From Lutibacter litoralis (lineage in GTDB: Bacteria > Bacteroidota > Bacteroidia > Flavobacteriales > Flavobacteriaceae), in the NCBI RefSeq assembly GCF_014646675.1, contig NZ_BMNS01000002.1, positions 186,001-250,000 on the forward strand: a stretch of 64,000 bases of DNA, in the 5' to 3' direction. A program made the position numbers and the translations under genes. Under the pieces are notes generated by a model. That model made no database searches. It worked only from the letters and a program-made list of their open reading frames with translations, and was not told where the DNA came from. This document shows positions 42,905 to 52,291 of the stretch, in pieces (the stretch's first letter is position 1; every line of letters begins with the position of its first letter).

Positions 42905-44284
42905 ATGTTTCAAAAATTAAAGGGATTTACGCGTGCCTTTTGGACAGCAAATATTGTTGAACTTTTAGAAAGAGGCGCATATTACGGTGTATTTATTGTT
43001 ATTACACTTTATTTATCAAGAATTTTAGGTTTTACTGATGTAGAAGCCGCATTAATTTCAGGTATCTTTTCTGGAGGACTGTATTTATTACCAACTTTTA
43101 CTGGCGCTTTAGCTGATAAAATAGGATTTAAATCATCATTAGTAATTGCTTTTTCATTATTAAGTATTGGATATTTTGGACTGGGTGCACTTCCAACTGT
43201 TCTAGAATCGATAGGACTTGTTGATTATTCCGAAGGAATTAAATTTACAGGATTATTAGAATCCTCTCAAAGATGGTCTATTGTTCCGATAATGTTGGTA
43301 ATAATGATTGGTGGTTCTTTTATAAAATCTGTAATTACAGGTACTGTTGCTAAAGAAACAACTGAAAGCAATAGAGCATTAGGTTTTTCAATATTTTACA
43401 TGATGGTAAATATTGGTGCCTTTTCAGGAAAAACCATTGTAAAACCACTACGTGTTTCTATGGGAGATATGGGGTTAGTTTACCTAAATTATTTCTCTGC
43501 CGCAATGACATTTATTGCTTTAATAATGATTATTTTCTTCTATAAATCTTCTAAAACCGAAGGAAAAGGAAAAACTTTAAAAGAGATTTGGACCGCATTA
43601 GTAAAGGTAGTTTCTAACGGAAGATTGATAACACTTATATTAATAATCACAGGTTTTTGGATGGTGCAACATCAATTGTATGCAACTATGCCAAAATATG
43701 TATTGAGAATGGCTGGTGAAGGTGCTTCACCGTCTTGGTATGCTAACGTAAACCCATTGATTGTAGTACTTACTGTTACATTAGTAACAAGATTAATGGC
43801 AAGCAAGACACCATTATTCTCTATGACAGTTGGTATGTTTATTATGCCTTTTTCAGCTCTTGTAATGGCTTCTGGAAATTGGATCAGTGGAGGTGAAATT
43901 GATCTTGGTATTATGAGTATGCACCCAATTGCATTAATGATGGTTCTAGGAATTGTTTTACAAGGTTTAGCAGAATCGTTTATATCTCCTAGATTTTTAC
44001 AATTTTTCTCCTTACAAGCTCCAAAAGGAGAAGAAGGATTGTACTTAGGATTTAGCCATTTACATTCATTTATCTCTTCTGTTGTAGGTTTTGGTTTGTC
44101 TGGATATTTACTTTCAAAATATTGTCCTGAACCAAAATTATTTGAAACACACGAAGCTTGGCAAGCAGCCTCTGCAAATGCACATTATATTTGGTATTAC
44201 TTCGCCGGAATTGCATTATTTTCAGCAATTTCATTAATAGTTTATGGAAAAGTAATAGAGCGTTTAGACGCTAAAAAGCAATAA
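42905..44284 (+). CDS. MFS transporter, possibly peptide-type
   Basis: The 459-residue protein has about 12 hydrophobic segments. Its opening TRAFWTANIVELLERGAYYGVF resembles the E-R-x-x-Y-Y/F-G motif of proton-coupled oligopeptide transporters. A large loop separates the halves. The substrate is not proven; neighbouring peptidase genes make di/tripeptides plausible. It is transcribed alone, with a bidirectional terminator between it and the convergent M18 peptidase. Confidence 0.8.
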   Translation: MFQKLKGFTRAFWTANIVELLERGAYYGVFIVITLYLSRILGFTDVEAALISGIFSGGLYLLPTFTGALADKIGFKSSLVIAFSLLSIGYFGLGALPTVLESIGLVDYSEGIKFTGLLESSQRWSIVPIMLVIMIGGSFIKSVITGTVAKETTESNRALGFSIFYMMVNIGAFSGKTIVKPLRVSMGDMGLVYLNYFSAAMTFIALIMIIFFYKSSKTEGKGKTLKEIWTALVKVVSNGRLITLILIITGFWMVQHQLYATMPKYVLRMAGEGASPSWYANVNPLIVVLTVTLVTRLMASKTPLFSMTVGMFIMPFSALVMASGNWISGGEIDLGIMSMHPIALMMVLGIVLQGLAESFISPRFLQFFSLQAPKGEEGLYLGFSHLHSFISSVVGFGLSGYLLSKYCPEPKLFETHEAWQAASANAHYIWYYFAGIALFSAISLIVYGKVIERLDAKKQ

Positions 44285-44303
44285 TTTTTATTCTGAAATA
44301 AAT

Positions 44304-44346
44304 AAAAGCTGTCTGAAAATTTTAAAATTTTCAGACAGCTTTTTTA
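44304..44346. terminator. Bidirectional terminator
   Basis: AAAAGCTGTCTGAAAATTTT and its complement form a 20-bp perfect arm pair, with A and T runs on the two sides. It serves both convergent genes. Confidence 0.92.
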
Positions 44347-44370
44347 TTAAAACAACTTTATTATTTTCAA

Positions 44371-45675
44371 CTATTGAGCATTATAAAAACCTTCCAACGC
44401 TTTTGTCATATAAGTATGATCGTCTACTCCACTTGTCTCTCTAATGGAATGCATTGCCCACATTGGGTTACCTACATCCACAGAAGATATTGCCAATTGA
44501 CCTGCGGAAACATTTCCTAAAGTTCCACCACCAAGCATATCTGAACGATTTACAAATTTTTGATACGGAATAGAAGCTTCTTTACAAATCATTTCAAAAA
44601 CAGCACACGAGTTACTATCTGTTGTATATTTTTGATTTCCTTCAATTTTAATTACAGGTCCAGCATTAATTATTGGTCTATTTACTGGGTCGTGTTTATC
44701 TGGATGATTTGGATGCAACGCATGCGCCATATCCGCACTCACCATAAAAGAATTGTAAATTGCACGTTGGCTATCTTCTTCATTTTCACCTTGTATTGAT
44801 AAAATTCTATTTAAAACATCTTTAAGTATTGGAGATCCAGCACCTTGCTTAGAACGACTTCCAACTTCTTCATTATCAAAAATTGCCAATACATTGGTTG
44901 AATTCTTATTGTTTGAATCTAAAATTGCCGATAATCCAGCGTGAACCATTGCTAAATCGTCTAACTTTCCAGAGCAAATAAACTCGTTATTTAATCCAAT
45001 TATACTTCCTTTAGCTACATCATACAAGTTTAAATCTACTTCTAAAATATCCTCAATAGGAACATTTATAATTTCCGATAATTTAGTAGCTAACAATAAA
45101 TCTTTATTCAAATCTTTATTAATTAATGCTGTAACCGGCAACATATCCACTTGCTTATTTAGTGCAATCCCTTCATTTACAGTTCTGTTAAAGTGAATTG
45201 GCAAATTTGGGATAATTAATATTGGTTGCTCAATAGTTACCAAATGTGTAATTGGATTTAAACTATTTTTACCTTTACAACTTACGCGACCTGCAATAGA
45301 TAATGGACGGTCTAACCAAGTATTTAAAATAGGACTTCCGTAGGTTTCGGTATTAAACTTTATGTATTTATCTTCCACTGAAATTTCAGGAGAAGGTTTT
45401 ATTTTAAATGTTGGAGAATCTGAATGTGCTGCAACAATTTTAAAACCGCTTGATGCGATATCCGAAGTACCTACTGTAAAAGCGAATAAAGAAGTATCAT
45501 TCTGACTTACAAAATATTTTCCTTCTTTTTCAATAGCCCATTTATTTTTAAAATTTAGTTCAGAAAAATTATTTTCTAACAAAATGTTTTTTACATTTTT
45601 AACTACATGGTAAGGACTTTGACTTTTCCCAATAAAATCTATTAAATCTTGAGCATGTTTAAGGTTTGAGTTCAT
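44371..45675 (-). CDS. M18-family aminopeptidase
   Basis: The 434-residue cytoplasmic metallopeptidase releases N-terminal amino acids, typically acidic ones. Zinc-site motifs are visible: VAAHSDSPTF (first His and Asp), FDNEEVGSRSKQGAGS (the catalytic Glu pair), SADMAHALHPNHPDKH and the C-terminal MHSIRETSGV with the last His. Length matches M18 enzymes (aspartyl aminopeptidase). No signal peptide. Confidence 0.92.
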   Translation of the reverse strand: MNSNLKHAQDLIDFIGKSQSPYHVVKNVKNILLENNFSELNFKNKWAIEKEGKYFVSQNDTSLFAFTVGTSDIASSGFKIVAAHSDSPTFKIKPSPEISVEDKYIKFNTETYGSPILNTWLDRPLSIAGRVSCKGKNSLNPITHLVTIEQPILIIPNLPIHFNRTVNEGIALNKQVDMLPVTALINKDLNKDLLLATKLSEIINVPIEDILEVDLNLYDVAKGSIIGLNNEFICSGKLDDLAMVHAGLSAILDSNNKNSTNVLAIFDNEEVGSRSKQGAGSPILKDVLNRILSIQGENEEDSQRAIYNSFMVSADMAHALHPNHPDKHDPVNRPIINAGPVIKIEGNQKYTTDSNSCAVFEMICKEASIPYQKFVNRSDMLGGGTLGNVSAGQLAISSVDVGNPMWAMHSIRETSGVDDHTYMTKALEGFYNAQ

Positions 45676-45921
45676 AAAAGAATCTTTAAATTAAATTGAA
45701 TTTTTGAATAACAAATATAGAATATTATAAAAAAACAGTATCAAAAACACAGCGTTCTTTTTGGTTTAAGAATGTAAAAAAAACCATGTTGTTTCTTTAT
45801 AAAAGAATTAACATTTCATTAACTAAATTTACCCCCTTAAAAACCTCCATTCTTTATGTTTTTAATTGTTAAATAATTAATTTTGATATAATTAAATCAA
45901 TCTAATTAACAATTTACAATT

Positions 45922-48075
45922 ATGGATAAAAAAACGCCTAAACTATTAACAACTATTACACTTTTTTGTGTGGCTTTAGCTTTAATAAGTTGCAAACAAA
46001 CAAAGGAAAAAGAGGAAACTATGACAACTAACAATATATTGTTGCAAGAGTGGACAGGGCCTTATGGCGGTGTTCCTGCTTTTGATAAAATGAATATCGC
46101 AGATATTAAACCTGCAATTGAAAAAGGAATGGAATTAAACCTTCAAGAAATTGATGAAATAACGTCAAATTCTGAGGCTCCTACATTCGAAAACACTATT
46201 GTTCCTTTAGAAAAATCTGGTGAAGCTTTAGATAGAGTTTTTAGTTATTATGGTATTTGGAGTTCAAATATGTCTTCGCCTGAATTTAGAAAAATTCAAA
46301 GTGAGATGGCTCCAATTTTATCAGATTTCAGATCTAAAATTTCGCAAAATGCAGCATTGTTTCAACGTATAAAAACCGTTTACGACAATTCATTAAAAAC
46401 ACCTTTAGACACTGATCAACAGCGTGTTATTCAACTAATTTATGAAAGCTTTGCAATGAATGGCGCAGAGTTAGATGAAACTAAAAAATTGCGTTATGCT
46501 GCAATTAATAAAGAACTTTCAACACTTTACACCAATTTTTCGAATAATGTTTTAGCAGATGAAGAAAATTATGTGGTTTTTTTAACTGAAGATCAATTAG
46601 GTGGATTATCTGATGGAATGATAAAATCTATGGCAAAAATTGCTACGGATAAAGGACAACAAGGAAAATACGCAGTTCCGAACACACGTTCTTATATGGA
46701 TCCATTTTTAACCTATTCAACGGAAAGAGAATTACGTAAAAAAGTTTGGAATAACTACTATTCAAGAGGTGATAATGCCGATGAATTTGATAATAATGAA
46801 AATATTGCAAAAATCTTACAATTGAGAAAAGAGCGTGTTGGATTATTAGGATACGATAATTTTGGAGATTGGCGTTTACAAAATAGAATGGCTAAAACAC
46901 CAGAAAACGCTATGGATTTAATGAATGCTGTTTGGCCTGCAGCCATTGCAAGAGTGCAAGAAGAAGTTGCAGACATGCAGGCAGTTGCAAATACAAATGG
47001 AGATAATATTACAATAGAACCTTGGGATTACCGTTTTTATGCTGAAAAAGTACGTAAACAAAAATACGATTTAAATTCCGATGAAGTAAAACAATACTTA
47101 CAATTAGATAAATTAACAGATGCTTTATTTTTTGTAGCTGACGAAGTGTTTAATTATAATTTTACACCAGTTCCAGAAGGAACCGTACCTGTTTTTCATG
47201 AAGATGTAAAAGTTTGGGAAGTTACAGATAAAACAAGTGGTGACCATATTGGATTGTGGTATTTAGACCCATTTGCACGACAAGGGAAACGTTCAGGAGC
47301 TTGGGCAACAACCTATAGAAGTCATACTACTTTTGATGGTAAAAAAACGGTATTAGCATCTAATAATTCTAATTTTGTAAAACCAGCCCCAGGAGAAGCT
47401 TTATTGGTTTCTTGGGATGACGCAACTACTTTTTTACACGAATTTGGACACGCATTACATTTCTTTTCTTCTGAAGTAAAATATCCAACTTTAAATGGAG
47501 GCGTTCGAGATTATACAGAATTTCAATCGCAAGTATTAGAACGATGGTTATCTACTGATAAAGTAATAAATCAGTTTTTAGTACATTATAAAACTGGTGA
47601 AGCAATTCCACAAGAATTGGTTGAAAAAATTAAAAAAGCGTCTACTTTTAATCAAGGTTTTTCTACAACAGAATACTTGGCTTCAGCAATTATGGATATG
47701 AAATTTCATTTAGCCGATCCAACAAATATTAATGTTGATGCATTTGAAAAAGAAACCTTAGAAGCTATGAATATGCCTAAAGAATTGGTAATGCGCCACA
47801 GAACACCGCATTTTGGACATGTATTTTCTGGTGAAGGGTACGCAACAGCATATTATGGGTATATGTGGGCAGATGTTATAACAGCCGATGCTGCTGAAGC
47901 ATTTGCAGAAGCTCTAGGCGGGTTTTACGATAAAGAATTATCAGCAAAAATGGTAAAATATTTATTTGCACCAAGAAATTCAATGGATCCTGCTGAAGCT
48001 TACAGAAAATTTAGAGGACGCGATGCTAAAATTGATGCTCTAATGAGAGATCGTGGATTTCCCGTTACTAAATAA
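45922..48075 (+). CDS. M3-family peptidase (Dcp-like), lipoprotein
   Basis: The 717-residue protein has a lipoprotein signal (ALISC, Cys24) and the M3 zinc motif FLHEFGHALHFF about residue 510. The downstream Glu ligand lies in the region after DYTEFQSQVLERW. The length and the GPYGGVPAFDKM beginning fit peptidyl-dipeptidase Dcp, which removes C-terminal dipeptides. It would act in the periplasm on peptides. It is monocistronic, with a strong terminator after the stop. Confidence 0.92.
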   Translation: MDKKTPKLLTTITLFCVALALISCKQTKEKEETMTTNNILLQEWTGPYGGVPAFDKMNIADIKPAIEKGMELNLQEIDEITSNSEAPTFENTIVPLEKSGEALDRVFSYYGIWSSNMSSPEFRKIQSEMAPILSDFRSKISQNAALFQRIKTVYDNSLKTPLDTDQQRVIQLIYESFAMNGAELDETKKLRYAAINKELSTLYTNFSNNVLADEENYVVFLTEDQLGGLSDGMIKSMAKIATDKGQQGKYAVPNTRSYMDPFLTYSTERELRKKVWNNYYSRGDNADEFDNNENIAKILQLRKERVGLLGYDNFGDWRLQNRMAKTPENAMDLMNAVWPAAIARVQEEVADMQAVANTNGDNITIEPWDYRFYAEKVRKQKYDLNSDEVKQYLQLDKLTDALFFVADEVFNYNFTPVPEGTVPVFHEDVKVWEVTDKTSGDHIGLWYLDPFARQGKRSGAWATTYRSHTTFDGKKTVLASNNSNFVKPAPGEALLVSWDDATTFLHEFGHALHFFSSEVKYPTLNGGVRDYTEFQSQVLERWLSTDKVINQFLVHYKTGEAIPQELVEKIKKASTFNQGFSTTEYLASAIMDMKFHLADPTNINVDAFEKETLEAMNMPKELVMRHRTPHFGHVFSGEGYATAYYGYMWADVITADAAEAFAEALGGFYDKELSAKMVKYLFAPRNSMDPAEAYRKFRGRDAKIDALMRDRGFPVTK

Positions 48076-48110
48076 TTTTAAAATAGATAACTAAAGTTTA
48101 GATACTAACA

Positions 48111-48160
48111 AACACTTTAAATCCGCTTAAATTAAGGAAGTGGATTTAAAGTGTTTTTTT
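48111..48160 (+). terminator. Terminator after the M3 peptidase
   Basis: AACACTTTAAATCC pairs with GGATTTAAAGTGTT, followed by T7. Confidence 0.9.
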
Positions 48161-48265
48161 ATTTTATAGAGTTTTAAAATTTTAACAATTTGTTTTATTA
48201 AAAAATACAAATAATTACTAACTTGTAAAGTCAAAGCTTAATTCTATTTTTTTAAATCTTACATT

Positions 48266-49564
48266 ATGAAAAATAAAGATCGCTTCCTAAAAAAAATGCT
48301 AAATCGATTAGTTGCCTGTGTTTTTTTAACATTAATTGTATTTCAAAACAATGGATACGCGAATAATGAAATTGTTCAAGATACCATAAAATTTAAACAA
48401 TATAAAGGTAAAGTTATAGATAGTAAATCAAAAAAACCATTAGTTTTTGCAACACTTATAGTAAACAACACAAACATAAGTTCTATAACCAATACACAAG
48501 GAGAATTTCTGTTAAAAATCCCAACTGATTACATAAATCATAGAGTAACTATTTCTTTTTTAGGTTACACTAGTAAAGTAATTGACTTCAACGATCTAAA
48601 TGAAAGTGATATTGTAATTAAACTTGAAACACATATTGAAGAGCTTTCTGAAATTAAAATAAATATTGAAGATGCAAATTCTTTAGTAAGAGCAATGTTA
48701 AAAAGTAGAGGAGATAATTATTTCGATTTCCCTACATCAATGACTGCTTTTTACAGAGAGACCATAAAAAAAAGGAGAAACTATGTGTCTCTTTCTGAAG
48801 CAGTAGTTGAAGTTAACAAGCAGGCATATACCAATAGTAAAAACGACCTCATAAAACTATATAAAGCTCGCAAAAACACAGACTATAACAAACTAGACAC
48901 CATTACATTAAAGTTAAAAGGAGGTCCTTCTAGTACTTTAAAGATTGATGTTATGAAAAACCCATTGGACTTTTTTGGAAACGAAATTTTTGATAGGTAT
49001 CAATTTAATTTTGAAACATCCACCAAAATTGATGATAAACCTGTATATGTAGTTAAATTTAAACAAAAAAAACATATTAAAGACCCTCTTTATTATGGTA
49101 AACTTTTTATAGATGCCAATTCTTTTGCCTTAGTAAGTACAAAATTTCACCTAAATTTAGAAGATAAAAAGGAAGCCAGTCGCTTATTTGTAGTTAAAAA
49201 ACCTAAAAAGGCAACTGTTATTCCAACACAAGCTATTTATCAAATTAACTACAGAGAAAAAAATGGAAAGTGGCATTTTGGATATAGCAGAATTGAATTA
49301 GGATTTAAAATAGATTATGACAAACGGTTATTTAACTCTGTTTATAATATTGTTATGGAAATGGCAATTACAGATTGGGAAGAAATAACAGAAAACACTA
49401 CAATAAAGTTTAGAGATCGGTTAAAACCATCTGTTATTTTAAGTGATGAAGTTCAAGGTTTTGCAGATCCAAAATTTTGGGGAGAATACAACGTTATTGA
49501 GCCTGAAAAACCAATTGAAAATGCCATCAAAAAAATTCAAAAACAGTTAGAAAAAAATAAATAA
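48266..49564 (+). CDS. Exported protein with carboxypeptidase-like regulatory domain
   Basis: The 432-residue protein has a signal peptide (hydrophobic residues 14-26). An N-terminal CarboxypepD_reg-like beta domain follows (about 45-125: YKGKVIDSKSKKPLVFATL, ITNTQGEFLLKIP, VTISFLGYTSKVI). The remaining 300 residues are beta-rich and of unknown type, possibly a DUF5686-like or lipoprotein-like region. In Bacteroidota such domains precede many outer-membrane proteins. No plug or TonB box is evident. It is separate from the flanking peptidases by terminators. Confidence 0.75.
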   Translation: MKNKDRFLKKMLNRLVACVFLTLIVFQNNGYANNEIVQDTIKFKQYKGKVIDSKSKKPLVFATLIVNNTNISSITNTQGEFLLKIPTDYINHRVTISFLGYTSKVIDFNDLNESDIVIKLETHIEELSEIKINIEDANSLVRAMLKSRGDNYFDFPTSMTAFYRETIKKRRNYVSLSEAVVEVNKQAYTNSKNDLIKLYKARKNTDYNKLDTITLKLKGGPSSTLKIDVMKNPLDFFGNEIFDRYQFNFETSTKIDDKPVYVVKFKQKKHIKDPLYYGKLFIDANSFALVSTKFHLNLEDKKEASRLFVVKKPKKATVIPTQAIYQINYREKNGKWHFGYSRIELGFKIDYDKRLFNSVYNIVMEMAITDWEEITENTTIKFRDRLKPSVILSDEVQGFADPKFWGEYNVIEPEKPIENAIKKIQKQLEKNK

Positions 49565-49612
49565 TTTCATATTTTTAACTAAAATCTTTCTAGTTTTTAA
49601 ACCATAAACCTT

Positions 49613-49641
49613 AAACCGTAATTTCGATAATTGCGGTTTTT
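49613..49641 (+). terminator. Terminator after 49564
   Basis: AACCGTAATT pairs with AATTGCGGTT (one G-U) around a short loop, followed by T6. Confidence 0.8.
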
Positions 49642-49731
49642 TCTTTAACAAATTTTTAAGAAGTTTTATGCTGGGGTTTAATAATTTAGGGCTCTTATTT
49701 TAAATATCAATAATTAAACCCAATTAATAAA

Positions 49732-52227
49732 ATGACTCGCAAATTTTTTACCACGGTTTTAACACTACTACTTATTGTTGGTGTTACGTCTCAAGCCGAT
49801 GCTCAACGAAAAAAGAAAAAAGACAAAGAAACTGTTAAACCGACACCTCCTCCAAAACCAAAGAAAGGAGCAATTCAGCCCTATGCAAAGGTGATTACCA
49901 AAGATGCAAAAACTGATGATGGTTTATTTAAAGTTCATGTTGTAGATGACAAATATCTGTTTGAAATACCTGATTCTTTGTTAGAAAGAGAAATGTTAAT
50001 GGTAACACGTATTGCAAAAAATACTTCAAACAACCAAAGTTTTGGTGGACAAAAAGCAAATACAAAAGTATTACGTTGGCAAAAAAAAGGAAAACAAATT
50101 TTATTAAGAGTTGTTTCTCATAAAGTTGTAGCCGATGAAGCACTTCCAGTACATGAAGCTGTTACAAATTCAAACTTTGAACCTGTCTTGTTTACTTTTC
50201 CAATTAAAGCTTTTTCAGAAGATAAAAAAGCAACCGTGATTGATGTTACAGATTTATTTGCAACCGATGTAAAAGCATTAGGTTTGCCAGAATATGTTAG
50301 GAAAGGCTATAAAATTACCAGATTAGATACTAAAAAATCATTTATAGATAGTATTCAAAGTTACCCTTTAAATATAGAAAGTAGACATGTAAAAACATAT
50401 AGTGCAGGTGCTCCGCCTTCAAATTCTAGTACGGGAACAGTTTCTGTTGAAATGAGTAATTCTATGATTTTACTTCCAGAAGTTCCAATGAAAAGAAGAA
50501 TTTTTGATGAACGTGTTGGCTGGTTTACATCAAGTCAGATAGATTATGGTTCTGAAGCACAAAAAAGTGAAAAAGTTACCTATTTAAACCGATGGAGACT
50601 AGAAGTAAAAGATGAAGATCTTGAAAAGTTTAGACGTGGAGAATTGGTTGAGCCAAAAAAACAAATAGTCTATTATATAGACAGAGCTACACCTGAAAAA
50701 TGGAGACCTTTTATTAAACAAGGTATAGAAGATTGGCAAGTTGCTTTTGAAGCAGCTGGTTTTAAAAATGCCATTATTGCAAAAGACCCACCTACAAAAG
50801 AAGAAGATCCAGAATGGAGCCCAGAAGATGCACGTTATTCGGTAGTGCGTTATTTAGCATCACCAATTCCAAATGCAAATGGACCACATGTAAATGACCC
50901 AAGATCTGGAGAAATTTTAGAATCCGATATCAATTGGTATCACAACGTAATGAGCTTATTACAAGGCTGGTTCTTTGTACAAACTGCAGCAATTAATCCA
51001 GAAGCACAAAGTGTTGGGTTTAAAGATGAAGTTATGGGTGAATTAATAAAGTTTGTTTCTTCACACGAAGTTGGGCACACCTTAGGTTTACCCCATAATA
51101 TGGGAAGTAGTGCTTCATATCCTGTTGACTCGTTGCGCTCTGCAACTTTTACTAAAAAACATGGCACTGCTCCTTCAATCATGGATTACGCACGTTTTAA
51201 TTATGTTGCACAACCAGGAGATAAAGATGTTGCACTCATGCCAAATATTGGTGTGTATGATAAATATGCAATGAACTGGGGATACCGCCCAATTTTAGAT
51301 GTAGAAACTCCTGAAGATGAGAAAGAAACATTAGATGGGTGGATTTTAGAACATGCAGGAGATCCTTGGTATAGATTTGGACATCAGCAAGCTAGTGATG
51401 TTGTAGATCCAAGTTCTCAAACTGAAGATTTAGGAGATGATGCTATAAAGGCAAGTTCATATGGAATTGCAAATTTAAAGCGTATTATGGAAAATCTTAT
51501 AGATTGGACTTCTAAAAAAGGTGAAAATTATGACGATTTATCTGAAATGTACGGACATGTCGTTTCTCAATTTAACAGATATATGGGACATGTTTCATCT
51601 AATGTTGGTGGTGTTTATGAAAACTATAAAACTTCTGACCAAGATGGTCTTGTATATACACATGTTGATAAAAGCCGTCAAAAAAATAGTTTGAAATTTG
51701 TAATAGATCAATTATTTAAAACACCAACTTGGTTAATTGACAAAGATATTATTGGAAAAACTGAATATTCTGGAATTACAGAACGCGTTAGAGGTTTGCA
51801 AGTTAGATCATTAAACAATGTTTTAAGTTTAGGAAGAATGATGCGAATGATTGAAAATGAAACTTTAAATGGTTCAGAAGCTTATACCTTAGTTAGTATG
51901 ATGAGTGATTTAAGAAATGGAATTTGGACAGAATTGCGTTCTGGAAGAAGCATAGACACTTACAGAAGAAACTTACAAAGAGCCCATATTGAACAACTTG
52001 CAAGCTTAATGACTGCCAAAGACACTAAAGGGTCTAGAGGTTCTAGTTATGTTAAAAGTACTGCTGTTACTGTAAAACAATCTGATATTATTCCTGTTGT
52101 TAGAGGTGAATTAAATCGCATTAAAAGAGACGCCCAAAGAGCTGCCTCATCTGCACCAAATACAATTACAAGATATCATTTACAAGATATTTCCAAACGC
52201 ATAGATGCTATTTTGGAACCAAAATAA
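49732..52227 (+). CDS. Zinc-dependent metalloprotease, DUF5117/DUF5118 type
   Basis: The 831-residue exported protein has a signal peptide (hydrophobic residues 5-20, then SQADAQ) and a Lys/Pro-rich spacer. A large beta-rich N-terminal half (DUF5117-like) follows, then a metzincin-like catalytic site, SSHEVGHTLGLPHN, near residue 445, with SIMDYARFNY as a Met-turn-like segment. The C-terminal region is helical. This arrangement is common in Bacteroidota, with unknown natural substrates; extracytoplasmic protein or peptide breakdown is likely. Confidence 0.88.
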   Translation: MTRKFFTTVLTLLLIVGVTSQADAQRKKKKDKETVKPTPPPKPKKGAIQPYAKVITKDAKTDDGLFKVHVVDDKYLFEIPDSLLEREMLMVTRIAKNTSNNQSFGGQKANTKVLRWQKKGKQILLRVVSHKVVADEALPVHEAVTNSNFEPVLFTFPIKAFSEDKKATVIDVTDLFATDVKALGLPEYVRKGYKITRLDTKKSFIDSIQSYPLNIESRHVKTYSAGAPPSNSSTGTVSVEMSNSMILLPEVPMKRRIFDERVGWFTSSQIDYGSEAQKSEKVTYLNRWRLEVKDEDLEKFRRGELVEPKKQIVYYIDRATPEKWRPFIKQGIEDWQVAFEAAGFKNAIIAKDPPTKEEDPEWSPEDARYSVVRYLASPIPNANGPHVNDPRSGEILESDINWYHNVMSLLQGWFFVQTAAINPEAQSVGFKDEVMGELIKFVSSHEVGHTLGLPHNMGSSASYPVDSLRSATFTKKHGTAPSIMDYARFNYVAQPGDKDVALMPNIGVYDKYAMNWGYRPILDVETPEDEKETLDGWILEHAGDPWYRFGHQQASDVVDPSSQTEDLGDDAIKASSYGIANLKRIMENLIDWTSKKGENYDDLSEMYGHVVSQFNRYMGHVSSNVGGVYENYKTSDQDGLVYTHVDKSRQKNSLKFVIDQLFKTPTWLIDKDIIGKTEYSGITERVRGLQVRSLNNVLSLGRMMRMIENETLNGSEAYTLVSMMSDLRNGIWTELRSGRSIDTYRRNLQRAHIEQLASLMTAKDTKGSRGSSYVKSTAVTVKQSDIIPVVRGELNRIKRDAQRAASSAPNTITRYHLQDISKRIDAILEPK

Positions 52228-52247
52228 TACACATAAACATATTACCC

Positions 52248-52276
52248 AAAAAAGCCTCCAAATTGGAGGCTTTTTA
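52248..52276. terminator. Bidirectional terminator
   Basis: AAAAAAGCCTCCA pairs with TTGGAGGCTTTTT. It lies between the convergent metalloprotease and M49-like genes. Confidence 0.9.
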
Positions 52277-52291
52277 CAATAACAATTCATA